The translations under genes were made by a program, and so were the position numbers. A DNA stretch of 64,000 bases from Culex pipiens pallens (Eukaryota; Arthropoda; Insecta; Diptera; Culicidae), in contig NC_068938.1 of assembly GCF_016801865.2 (NCBI RefSeq), positions 187,932,850-187,996,849 on the forward strand. Reading direction: 5' to 3'. Below, piece by piece: positions 46,912 through 57,394 of the stretch (positions are counted from its first letter, which is position 1; each line of letters starts with the position of its first letter). The notes beneath the pieces are model-generated. The model did no database searches, was not told where the DNA came from, and saw only the letters and a list, made by a program, of their open reading frames with translations.

Positions 46912-46992
46912 GTCCCCATTTCTGAGTGGGCTAAGGCGCCAGTCCTTACTGTTGGTGCTGGGTTTGAATCCCGTCGGTTGCAACTTTTTTTT
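46912..46992 (+). pseudogene. tRNA-derived sequence with pol III terminator
   Basis: TGAGTGGGCTAAGGCG resembles an A box and GGGTTTGAATCCC a B box, followed at 46985 by a run of eight T, a pol III terminator. The anticodon arm (CCAGT/GTTGG with loop CCTTACT) is imperfect. It is likely a tRNA pseudogene or an isolated SINE head. Confidence 0.5.
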
Positions 46993-47255
46993 GTGTTTGC
47001 AAAACTTGTACATGCAGTGTGTAATATTAAGTGTTTATTTTGACGAAGTTGATGAGCTTTTGCATGCGATTTTACCACCGGATTTTTTGCTGTGTAGCTT
47101 TTGAATAAATTTGTAATAATTTATTTCATTTGCACATTTTTAAGTTCCTTTTCATGACATTAAAACAAGTTATGCCATAGGTATAACCGAAATTGCATTT
47201 AATAACGAAGTTAATGTTATTTAAGCTATAATCGAAAGGCACTAAAAAAAATATG
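46993..47255. other. AT-rich interval, nothing recognised
   Basis: No supported feature. Confidence 0.35.
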
Positions 47256-48443
47256 TTTTGCCTTCCTCACTGAGGTAAGGCTATAATCCTGCTCTAAAAA
47301 TGAACTTTTTATTAAAAGCTCAAAGACCCACCTTCATGTATACAAATCGACTCAGAATCGAAAACTGAACAAATGTCTGTGTGTGTGTATGTGTGTGTGT
47401 ATGTGTGTGTGTATGTATGTATGTGACCAAAATTCTCACTGAGTTTTCTCAGCACTGGCTGAACTGATTTTGATCAAACCGGTTGCATTCGACTTGGTTC
47501 ATGGTCCCATACATCGCTATTGAATTGTTTGAAGTTTCGATAACTAGTTCAAAAGTTATGTACAAAAATGTGTTTTCACATATATCCGGATCTCATTTAT
47601 ATGCATGTAAACGATGTCCGGATCCATCATCCGACCCATCGTTGGTTAGGTAATCGAAAGACCTTTCCAATGAGTCCAAAACATTGAAGATCTGGCAACC
47701 CTGTCTCGAGTTATGACCACTTAAGTGATATTTATGTACTTTTTCGAAGCCGGATCTCACTTAAATGTATGTCAACGATGTCTGGATCCATCATCCGACC
47801 CATCGTTGGTTAGGTAATCAAGAAACCTTTCCAACGAGTCCAAAACATTGAAGATCTGGTAACCCTGTCTCGAGTTTTGACCACTTAAGTGATATTTATG
47901 TACTTTTTTGAAGCCGGATCTCACTTAAATGTATGTCACCGATGTCTGGATCCATCATCCGACCCATCGTTGGTTAGGTAATCAAGAAACCTTTCCAACG
48001 AATCCAAAACATTGAAGATCTGGTAACCCTGTCTCGAGTTTTGACCACTTAAGTGATATTTATGTACTTTTTTGAAGCCGGATCTCACTTAAATGTATGT
48101 AAACGATGTTCGGATCCATCATCCGATCCATCGTTGGTTAGGTAATCGAGAGACCTTTCCAATGAGTCCACAACATTGAAGATCTGACAACCCTGTCTCG
48201 AGTTATGACCACTTAAGTGATTTTTATGTACTTTTTTGAAGCCGGATCTCACTTAAATGTATGTAAACGATGTCCGGATCCATCATCCGACACATCGTTG
48301 GTTAGGTAATCAAAAACCCTTTTCTACATTGAAGATCTGGCAACCCTGTCTAGAGTTATGACCACTTAAGTTATATCTGTGTACTTACACTTATATTAAA
48401 AATGAGGAAGGCACCAACCACATAAGTGGATTAAGTTAGTTTT
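47256..48443 (-). mobile_element. Element with 164-bp tandem repeats, copy 3
   Basis: Reverse orientation: starts TTTTGCCTTCCTCACTGAGG and ends at GTGGATTAAGTTAGTTTTAG. About five units; the last is truncated and degenerate (48300-48400). A GTGTGTGTATGT tract lies at 47378-47425. It is closer in sequence to copy 1 (GATGGATCC, TCATAACTCGAG) than to copy 2. Confidence 0.75.
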
Positions 48444-48744
48444 AGATTTAAAAAATGCTTTGCAGGAACTTGAAGGTCAGATCTGTGTATGGAAAATGCA
48501 ATCTTAGTGGACAATTTTATGCATGCTAAGTATCTGATTTTCATGTCAGTGGATTTTCAAAATATTTTTCTTTAAAATCAAGAGATTTGATTTTTTTGAC
48601 AAAGTTTCAAAATAAAAAAAAAATAACAAAGAAGTTGAAAACTGAACTGAATTTCAACGATTGCGACCAGCTTAAAATTATTATCTGTTTCATTTGGTCA
48701 CGTTGCTTGAATATTTAAAGATAAACAGTAAAATAATCATTGTA

Positions 48745-49444
48745 ATATTACATCTGGGAAATAGTACATCTTGTATGTCCGAAAAAAATGTTTAATTTTG
48801 TTATTTTGTAAAAATGTAAATTGAGCAATTTTTTCTTGAAATGCAACTATTCATTTTAAATTGCGATATTATTACATCGACGTCGTCGTCGCACCCGCCA
48901 TTTTGACGTTCCGAGAAAAACGCGTTTTAATGTTTGACCTTGAATAAACAAAAACGCAAGCACGCAATGTAAACAATAACAAACACGTTTTGTTTGGCTG
49001 ACCATTCTGTGCATTGTTCCGAAGTTTGGTTGAAGTTGGTTGCTGGAGTCCCGAGTTATAATTAAAAATGTTTACGGTAGTCTAACTTGTACGTGCGTCA
49101 AACGCATCCTGACCTGAAATCCCTTTGCCCTTTGTCGCACTTACATCAATTTTCAGGGAGTGACAAGATAGCACGACAGGATTGAAACTTCTTTTATATG
49201 TAGAGTGACAAAAATTTTCGGAGCTTTTTTGGTTTTCATTGAATATCTCAGGATTGAAATCGAATTTTGGGGATCTGTGAAGGTCAAAAGATGAGGCATT
49301 GTGAGCTGCACAAAACGGCGTTCTTAACTCAATTTGGCCCAAAATGCACGTACGACAAGTTAGCACGACGGCGACGACATAATAGAATGGTAATATTTAC
49401 ACCTTCATAATTTACACATTCCAAATTTACACAATTTTTACTGT
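48745..49444. mobile_element. Inverted-repeat element with acquired-looking interior
   Basis: Left ACAGTAAAATAATC... with AATATTACATCTGGG (48728-48765) and right TTTACACAATTTTTACTGTGTG (about 49426-49447) are loosely inverted ends. The interior is GC-richer (CGACGTCGTCGTCGCACC at 48879) and contains AACTTGTACGTGCG (49085) mirrored by CGTACGACAAGTTAGC (49350). A 94-codon minus-strand frame (49082-49366) has no recognised domain. Outer limits are approximate. Confidence 0.45.
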
Positions 49445-49532
49445 GTGTTTGAAATTATCGAACTGTGTTTTTGTAGTACATATTTAAAAATGTTGCAAAC
49501 GTTGTCATCCATATTTTGATGTACCGTAAACT

Positions 49533-49755
49533 GGGGTCAATCGGGACACATGGGGCGAATTGGGACAGCAGCATGATGGAGCACAATATTTTGATTTTTC
49601 TGGTTGGTTTCGGTTAGAACAGACTCAGGCCAACAAAATGTGTACATCTATTTCCAAATTTATAAGCTTTAAATGCTCTAAAAACTGCTGTCCCTTTTCA
49701 GACTGTAGTCCCGATTACGGTATCGGATAATCGAGGCTTCGGATAATCGAGTCTG
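49533..49755. repeat. Fragments with CCGTAAACTGGGG and TCGGATAATCGAG motifs
   Basis: GTACCGTAAACTGGGGTC near 49532 and CCCGATTACGGTA near 49710 are loosely inverted, suggesting a small MITE. It abuts a solo end, TTCGGATAATCGAGTC (49738-49753), of the family at 50605. Confidence 0.4.
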
Positions 49756-49849
49756 GACTCTATTAAACCTTGAAAATTTACACATTCCAAATTTACACAA
49801 TGTTTTAACTGTGTATTTGGCATCGTTCAATTATTGTTGGATGCAAATA

Positions 49850-50385
49850 ATACCGATTATTTGATACCCTTATTGTAATAAACCTATTTTTTTCTTCGAA
49901 AGTACGTAGTTTTGTAAAAATGTTGAGTATTTTCAAAAATGTGTGTTCGTACTTTCGAAATGTATGAAAAAATTCCGATTATTTGATACCCATGTTGTAA
50001 AAAGTTACTTTTGAATTTTTTTTCCAAAATACGTAGCTTTTCACAGAAATATTATAACTATCGAAATGTATGAAAGAATCCCGATTTTGTGATACCCATA
50101 TTAAAAAGAACTGAAATTTTGAGTATTTTTTCAGAAATACGAAGTTTTGTGAAAATTATGATTATTTTCAAAAAATAGTGCTATTTTCTTTTACATTTGT
50201 GAAAAAATTCCAACCATTTGATAACCATTTTGTAAAAGCCTGAAATTTTGAACATTTTTCCGAAAATACGAGTTTTTCTGATATTTTTGAGTATTTAAAA
50301 AAATGTGTAATTGCTTTCGAAATGTATAGAATAATCCCGATCATTTGAAACCCATATTGCGATAACAATAATTTTGAGTTTTTTT
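49850..50385 (+). repeat. Diverged tandem repeat, about 105-130 bp period
   Basis: Blocks like CCGATTATTTGATACCCAT recur near 49855, 49975, 50083, 50209 and 50338, each followed by TTGTAA-like, CGAAAATACG-like and TTTCGAAATGTAT-like segments. Units are strongly diverged. Related wording (TACGGTATTTTGTGAAAAT) appears at 54880-55100. It is either an old minisatellite or an element interior. Confidence 0.5.
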
Positions 50386-50604
50386 TTGAGAAACATTGCA
50401 TGTTCAAAATACAGAAAAAACACATATTTTTGTGAACATTTTCATGTAATTGTAATTGCAATGAATAGCTGACATCATCCCGATTCCAAAACACTATCAT
50501 TTTTTGATGTTTAAATGTTTTTTTTTCATAGGATTGTAGCCAATGTCGCCCATATAGCCCAAATCGGGACTTTTAATTGAAATGAAATGGAAAACATTTA
50601 AAAA

Positions 50605-50942
50605 CAGTCCAGACTCGATTATCCGAGGGCATTGGTCTTTTTTTGGATTGTTGAGCTTTAGTATGACCCTTAAACGACTATTAAATGATTTAGAGTTTTT
50701 AAATCCAAGATGGCGGCCAAAATGGCGAAGATGAAATATTGAAAAAAATCATTTTTTTAATTTTACAGCAATCAACCATTTAAATATGACTAAAATGGGG
50801 TTAAAGAACTCGAATATGATGTTTAAAGTAAGAAAATAGATTTTTTTTTCGTGATTCGATTATCCGAAGTAACATAGAAACCTTCGGATAATCGAAACGA
50901 AACTTCGGATAATCAAGGCTTCGGATAATCGAGTCTGAACTG
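50605..50942. mobile_element. MITE with CAGTCCAGACTCGATTATCC termini, copy 1
   Basis: The left end CAGTCCAGACTCGATTATCC at 50605 and the right end GGATAATCGAGTCTGAACTG (50923-50942) are inverted. The right side carries extra tandem TTCGGATAATC motifs. The interior (ATTGTTGAGCTTTAGTATGAC, AAGATGGCGGCC) is shared with the copy at 53560. Confidence 0.75.
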
Positions 50943-51380
50943 TACTGACAACCTGATGAATAAATATTGAATTTTCGAAAATAATAATTTTAAGTTCCAA
51001 AAATTAAACAGAAAACTTGATCAAATATTTTTAAACTTATGAATTCTTAGATACAATGATTGTGATTTGAAAACATAAAGCTGTCTTCATGTTAAGGCAT
51101 TCCTTGAAAAAAAAAAAAAAACCAGGAAGAAATTGCAAATTTAGTTACTTTTAACTTTTTGTGAGTTTTGGATTGGATTCTCTTCAATTTTCTTTCTGTA
51201 TTTTTTAGTTTCACCGATTTTCTTATCAAATAACTGCAGTGTTTTCCTCAAGTTCATGAACCATTCACATTATTATGTTGAAGTCTGATATCTGCTTATC
51301 GTTAGCTCAAACAAAAAATCTACAACGGAAATGTCTATATTTTCTAGATAAAACATGATAAAAATCAAGCCTCAACCAGC
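50943..51380. other. AT-rich interval, nothing recognised
   Basis: No supported feature. Confidence 0.35.
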
Positions 51381-52670
51381 ACTTCTCACTCTCTTAACTA
51401 TCTTGTCTGCATTCATTACCATAAGTCCGACCGTTCTGAACCTTGTTCAAACAATGCTTGCACCCAAACATCCATCCTTAGCTTGCAGCTCATTCTTATG
51501 CTGCGCAATCCGTTGAAGGTAGGTCTTGTCTTGTCAGCTTCGTGAGCCTAACCAAGATTCTTGAATGACAGGTTGGAAGTATCTTGTTTAGAGTCTAGTT
51601 GAGTTGAGAGATTTTTTTCCATTCAAGAACAAGACAATATGACTCAAACCTTCGAATTTCAAATACCTCGGTGCCCGCCAACCTCCACCCGAGGTGCAAA
51701 GTGCGGTAAAACGGGGTGCTAGTTAATATTCCTAACCACATTGTACACATGAGCGCGGCTATACTCTACACCCTCACCTACTTCAGAAAAAGTCCCAACA
51801 AGAACCGTCCGTTGTTCTATTGAAGTCGGAGGAATTCTGCGTCAGGTCCCACGACCGCGCGAGCCATTGTGATGAATACCAAGTGCACACTTTAGAACAA
51901 CTTTCGCAACGCTACTGACCAAGACTGCTGGCTTTGTATTTGTGCAAGAACCTCCAGAATGTCGTCGCCGCGCGTTCTAGGAAATCGGTCAAGCGAAACT
52001 TGGCACCCACGCCAACAGCAAACCCGGGCCGGTGCAGTTTTGTAGTCCCGCGGATCAACCTCACGGCAGGTTCCAGAACGAGTTCCACCGAAGGACTTTG
52101 AAGTGTCCAGCCGGGCCAAGAAGCCGGCACAAGTGGCTTATGCTAATCAGGTAGCATACTCTACCTCCACACACGAGCATATCGTCGGGGTTGTGGTGTT
52201 GTGGCGCATTTTGACGTCTACAAAAATTTTAAACATTTTTTGTCATCTTATTTCAATTGATAAACTGGAAAATTTATGATTGTAAACAAGAGAGAGAGTA
52301 ATCTGAGAGAAGAGAGTTGCGCTCTTGCTCACTGTCTTGCCGATGAAGCTATCGAGGTTTTACTGTACACAAAGATGTCCTAATGCGGCAATCGCCTACA
52401 ACGCCAACTAGCTCAAAGATTGCTGGACGGTCGCTGTCGTTGAAATTTATTACACAGCCAATAACACCGCACACGTAAAACTGCCGGCCGGTTGTTGGTT
52501 GGTTGGTTGCCCGAACTGACTAGTAAGTGGATGGTCGGTTGGGCGACGACGACTGGTTTCGAGTCGTTTTCCGGTTTTTCGCTACGAAAGCAAAAGTTTT
52601 TGTGCGTTTCTCAGCTACCGAGGGAAGTTGTTGCCAGCGAAGGAAACGGCTCAGTGTGGAAGGCATGAGG
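51380..52670. other. GC-richer single-copy island
   Basis: Two overlapping minus-strand frames (51892-52119 and 51912-52130) and CpG-bearing sequence; at 52480-52560 repeated GTTGGTTGG. Nothing recognisable. Possibly regulatory or non-coding exonic. Confidence 0.25.
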
Positions 52671-53409
52671 TTTTTTTTGTTAGGGTTTTGAAATTGTTGA
52701 AACTGTTTTGAATTTCAAAGTCGTTCATAAATCTTGATGGTTTTTACCAGTTATCTGGCGAGTGCGGTACGGATATTGAATTTTATTGGTTAATGCCTTG
52801 GGGTAAACTTATTCATTGATTAGAATTTTATATTTAAATTTTGATTGGAATTAGTATGAAGTGGAACTGGTAATTTTGACTAATGTCTTCACTTTTACAA
52901 TTATCATCAATTCTTACATTTAAAATATCAGACTTTTTTTTATCGAAAAACAAAAAACGAAAAACATTTTACTCTGTAAGCTATTACTTTTTATGTCCGA
53001 AGAAGCAAATTTTCTTCAATAGTTCGTGCATACAAATCTCCTTATTAATTTAGAAATTGTCCATTCGAAAGAACTTTGGAAACATTCATAAATCTACATC
53101 ATTTTTCTGATTTGGAGTCTTCGAAAAAGTTGTAGGAAGAAATCTAAAAAGTTGTTTGTATATTTTGTTGTTTTATTTAGAAGGCTTCAAATTTTTTTTT
53201 TCAATTTATTCAAAATGTTATTGAAATCCAGATGTTTTTCCGCAAATTTAAGGACTCTAATAAACAGTGTTTGAGCAATCAATTGTACGATCATCAAAGT
53301 TAAAAAAATTATTATCATTATTTTTTTTTGAATTTTAGAGAAAAAATCATGCAAAACAAAAAATACAAAACATAATAAAAAAAAAACATCGCCCAAATTT
53401 TGAAATTCT
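52671..53409. other. AT-rich interval with foldback relic
   Basis: CCGAAGAAGCAAATTTTC, TCGTGCATACAAATCTCC and GATTTGGAGTCTTCG (about 52998-53120) are a decayed CTACGAAA foldback arm. Confidence 0.35.
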
Positions 53410-54450
53410 GGCTTGAAAATTTCAGTATAGTTTTGCGAAACAAATGTAGCGAAATTATATTTGAGTATTTACTTTATCAGGGATTGTAGTTTAAATACTC
53501 TAGTTTTCACAAAATACGATGTTTTTTTTGGAAACACTTAAGTTTCAAAATTAGCAATACGGTCCAGACTCGATTATCCGATTTTTTGATTATCCGAAGA
53601 TTTGTATGGGGCTTCGAATAATCGAATCACGAACAAAACAAATCGTATTTTTTCATTTTCTTATTTTTTACTTCAAATTCGAGTTCTGAACCTTATTTTA
53701 GTCAAATTGGAATGGTTGATTAAAATTAAATTTGATAAGAAATAAAAAAAAATGCATTTTATAAAAATTTCAACACTGCCTTTTTTGCCGCCATTTTTGA
53801 TTAAAAAAAGTTCTAAACTAAAGCTCAACAATCATAAATAAGACATAAAAAACATGTTTTTTCTTGATATTTTGCCAAGACATTCGGATAATCGAGTCTG
53901 AACTGTATAGGAATTTTCACAAAATACTGTATTTTTGTAAAATCCCAGTTTTGCACAATTATAGATTTTAATATAAAACAACAAAAAAATATTTTTTTCA
54001 AAACAATACGGTAGTTTGTGAAAATTTTAGCAATTTGAAATAAAAACATTAATGTAGCGAAAAACTGTGTCGTAATTACGCAATAAATAATCGTGAAAAA
54101 AGTGGTAAAACCTTTTGAAATTGCTTTTATTTATTGAAGATAATAATGCGACATTTTGTTTTCATTTTCCCTACCCTGGTTTGAAATAATACTAAAATTT
54201 ACACAGAATACGATGAATTTTAACAAAATGCCGTATTGTTTTGAAAAGACTACGTTTTTTGTAATGTAGAATTTAAAATTATGAATCGTGCAAAACGGAT
54301 TTTTTTTAAATACGCTATTTTGTGAAAATTTGAGTATTGCCAAAAAATAACGTCTTTAGCCAAAATTTCAGTATTTTACCCTACAATCCCTGATAAAGTG
54401 AAAACTTAAACAAAATATCACGTAATTTGTTTCGCAAAAAAAATCAAGCC
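53410..54450. mobile_element. Foldback element containing a nested MITE
   Basis: ACTTTATCAGGGATTGTAG at 53471 is mirrored by CTACAATCCCTGATAAAGT at 54381-54399. The inverted arms extend outward through GCGAAACAAAT (53435 and about 54427) to GGCTTGA (53410) and TCAAGCC (54444-54450). The interior repeats AAAATACG/GTATTTTG motifs. A TA-flanked MITE is inserted at 53560-53905. Confidence 0.6.
53560..53905. mobile_element. MITE with CGGTCCAGACTCGATTATCC termini, copy 2, TA TSD
   Basis: The ends mirror each other and both are flanked by TA (53558-53559 and 53906-53907), the hallmark of Tc1/mariner-type insertion. It lies in the opposite orientation to 50605-50942 and shares CATTTTTGATTAAA/TGCCGCCATTT and AAAGCTCAACAATCAT blocks. 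Confidence 0.8.
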
Positions 54451-55344
54451 ATATTTTTCAAAAATTGTTAGGAAAAAGTATCTCAAAATGCTTTATACCT
54501 TAGAACAGTTGTGCTTCTGATACGACTTGTGAAATATCAATAAATTTAAGAAAATATTTTTCCCTAAAGTTTTACGTCTTTTTCCGATCACAGTCTCCAA
54601 ACTTCAAATTTGTGAAAGGATCGATAAACCTTTATTGGAATAACAATGATTTAATTTACTTTACAATCTTTTTTTAATAGAAGCGTTTCCGATGATAATC
54701 TAAATTATTTGCATTTTTCACCAATTGTTTTTTTTTTTTGGAGAAAAAAGTGAAATAAAATTAGCATTGACCTTATTTTAAAATGCTATTAATTTTTACA
54801 AATTACAATTTTATCCGAATATACTAAAAAATACATATTTATTTCAAAATTGCAAATTGTGAAAACTTCAATATTGTTCAAAATACGGCATTTTGTGAAA
54901 AATTCAGATTATAAAAACTATAATGTAACAAAAATCTATACAAATTTTGCGTTTTTAATACCCATATTGCATTTTGTAAAAATGTCAGTATTTCCAAAAG
55001 AATAAGTATTTTACACTTAAAAACTATGAAAATCCAAACAAAATTTCGGATCATTTGAATGTGAGTAGAAATACGGTATTTTATGAAAATTATAGTACTT
55101 TACACTTAAAACCAAACAAAACAAAATTTCGCATCGTTCGAAATCAATATTGCAATATTTAAAAATTTAAACACAGCTCAGACTCAAATACTCGAAGTCA
55201 GCGAACAAATTTCACTTCGAATACTTGTTTTGGGTCGTTGAGCTCGAATATGACTGCAAATTTGCCCTTACAAGTTTTGGAAATTTCAAATCTAAGATGA
55301 TGGCAAAAAATTACGGAGATGGAAAAATTTGACAATCATCCACA
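54451..55344. repeat. AT-rich interval with repeat relics
   Basis: ATACGG(C/T)ATTTTGTGAAAA recurs near 54887 and 55070. A diverged CAGACTCAAATACTCGAAG-type fragment lies at 55178-55330, related to the 50605 family (shared GTCGTTGAGCTCGAATATGAC, ATCTAAGATGATGGC). Confidence 0.4.
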
Positions 55345-55547
55345 CAGTATAAAAAATCATGGTAATATTACATTTGGGATGAGGTACATATTTCATGCAA
55401 AAAAATGTGTAATTTTACCTCTGAAATGTGTAATTTTACCACTTTTCTGGTGCAATGTCACTTTTTAAGTCTTAATTGAGGTAAAATTACATCATAAAAA
55501 AAGGTAATATTCAGCCTTCCAAAATTACACATTTTTTACAGTGCACT
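55345..55547. mobile_element. Small MITE with CAC.GTA.AAAAAT ends
   Basis: The left CACAGTATAAAAAATCATGG and right complement GCACTGTAAAAAATGTGTAA are imperfect inverted ends. The interior repeats GTGTAATTTTACC. Related to the ends of 48745-49444. Confidence 0.55.
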
Positions 55548-55697
55548 CAAATTTGATTAAATTGTGATAAAGGTATGATATTTTGCTTCGTTGTTCTTTT
55601 TCTTATGTAAGGTTCAAATTATTAAATTGATTCGATAACTGATGTTGTTGAAATATGAATAATTCTGAAGTTCAAGATTTGTCTCTTGCTTCATATA

Positions 55698-56729
55698 CAC
55701 ACTAAAAAATTTGGAATTTTACATTTGATGTAATGTTGATTTAACTTAAGATAAAATCATGTAATCGTATTTTCGATGTAGAGTTAGGTTTATTTTGACG
55801 TAAATTGATAAAAATCCCACTGGTTTTCATTTACATCGTGCGTGACCTAAAATTACATCAAATATAACCTAATTTTATGATAGTTTTGATGCACATAACT
55901 GGAGCATCAAATTTGATGTAATTTTACATCAAATGAAACCCGATTTCACGCTTCTTAGCTCCTACACGTTTGTCAGATTGGTGAAACGTCAAAACGTCAG
56001 CCGGGCTTCACGTCGCATTGAATAGAATTTTTCGTCCAGATTCTCCTCAATTATTTTCTGTTATGGACCGAGACATTCTATTATTTTGAATAAAAGCGTT
56101 CAAATAGAGGTGAGTTTAATAATTCTTGATCGGGTATAACACAGGTAACAAAGATTTATTGTCGTTTTTCATTTGGTTTTTCAGGTTGCGGACACCATGA
56201 AACGCGAGGAAAACACGGTTTAATACGCAATAGCGAGGAAACTGGCAAGTGTCCACATCTGGAAAAGTTTTCACAAGAAGAAATGCACCCGAATTAAACC
56301 GAAACGTAGTGTCAAAGTAAACAACTTGTGCCTCTTTGATGCTTCCCCCAGCGGGGTGTCAATATGGTATAAATTGAACGCCGGGAGATTACAGGTGAAG
56401 GCAGAGGATTAATGGAGCAAATCCGGCGGCAAATCATTTAAAAAAACAGCGAAAACGGTGTTGAATAGTAGTGAAAAAGTGTCATGAATTGTGTGCAATA
56501 AAAACATTTTGCTTCTAGAAGACATAAACACGATTTTTCCAATAAGAACATATGGATTCCTATTCGATTTGTTTCACCAGAATCCCGTTTGATGTAATTT
56601 TACACGATCTTGAATCGTGTTTGGATCGTGTAATTTCACGTCTAATTTGACACAACTTTACGTATAATTTGACGCTCCAGTTATGTGCATCTAATATAAC
56701 CGAAAATTACACGTTTTTTTCGAAGTGTG
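55698..56729 (+). mobile_element. TA-flanked element carrying a transcript-like interior
   Basis: CACACTAAAAAATTTGG at 55698 and the complement of CACACTTCGAAAAAAACG at 56729 are inverted ends, flanked by TA on both sides (55696-55697 and 56730-56731). Subterminal blocks GATGCACATAACTGGAGC (about 55888) and GCTCCAGTTATGTGCATC (56683) extend the inverted arms. The middle (about 55960-56560) is not inverted, is GC-richer and has a good donor (56110), acceptor (56184) and AATAAA (56497). No transposase. TA duplication points to Tc1/mariner-like mobilisation. Confidence 0.75.
55960..56520 (+). ncRNA. Candidate spliced non-coding transcript inside the TA element
   Basis: AG|GTGAGT at 56108-56115 and a pyrimidine-rich tract ending in CAG at 56182-56184 would delimit a 75-bp intron, a typical insect minimum-size intron. 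AATAAA follows at 56497-56502. Frames in both exons are short (at most about ten codons after a first ATG), so a transcript would be non-coding. ATG-stop mini-frames are not conserved to my knowledge. I infer either a captured host exon pair or a retrotransposed fragment that kept an intron; no transcript evidence is available. Confidence 0.3.
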
Positions 56730-56731
56730 TA

Positions 56732-57290
56732 AATATTTATGTTCTTAGCCCTATTTTTAGTAAGTCATTTGATTTCAAGAGAGTTTTAAAGGTCTTGTTT
56801 CGGGTTCATGATAGAATACATGTTACCTTATGAATAATTCCAATAAAAGCATGCATTTCAACAATATAACGAGAACTAGAACCTCGGATCTATTAGCATG
56901 AATTTGCGAATTTTCACGAATCAACGTCATCGCACCTACCCAGAATAGAACAACAGCACACAAATAAAGTCAACAATCTCATTGACTTAGAACAAAAAAA
57001 AAGCACATCAGTACCCAAAATGCCGCGCATGGTTTATCCATTCAAAAGATTCAAAAGCTCAGCGCTCGCTCAACTTTCGCATAATGCCGAACAAAAAAAA
57101 AAAACAATGAAAAATCAGTCCACGACTGAAACCAAACTAAAACTAAGAAGAAATCCAGTTTTAAGGTATGTCGAAACGTAGGAAAGAGCAATCCGCAAAG
57201 CAAAAAAACGCACAACAAAAGATTCACCACATTTTTGGCAACTTTGGCTGTCATCCTGGCGCGTGAGCTTCAAAATGATGCAAAAGAAAA
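56732..57290. other. Low-copy interval, nothing recognised
   Basis: No repeat or gene could be supported. Confidence 0.35.
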
Positions 57291-57301
57291 AAGAGACAAC
57301 A

Positions 57302-57394
57302 ATTCTAGATTAAATTTTCAAAACAACCTATCCCTCATGGGTTTCCTATGCAGATAGGACCTTTTGAAAATTTAATCGAGAATTCACCTTAACG
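57302..57394. repeat. Compact hairpin repeat
   Basis: AATTCTAGATTAAATTTTC (57301) pairs with GAAAATTTAATCGAGAATT (57366-57384), with inner AACCTATC/GATAGG pairs around TGGGTTTCCTATG. Arm length about 32 bp. It is either a very small MITE or a hairpin-forming element. Confidence 0.6.
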
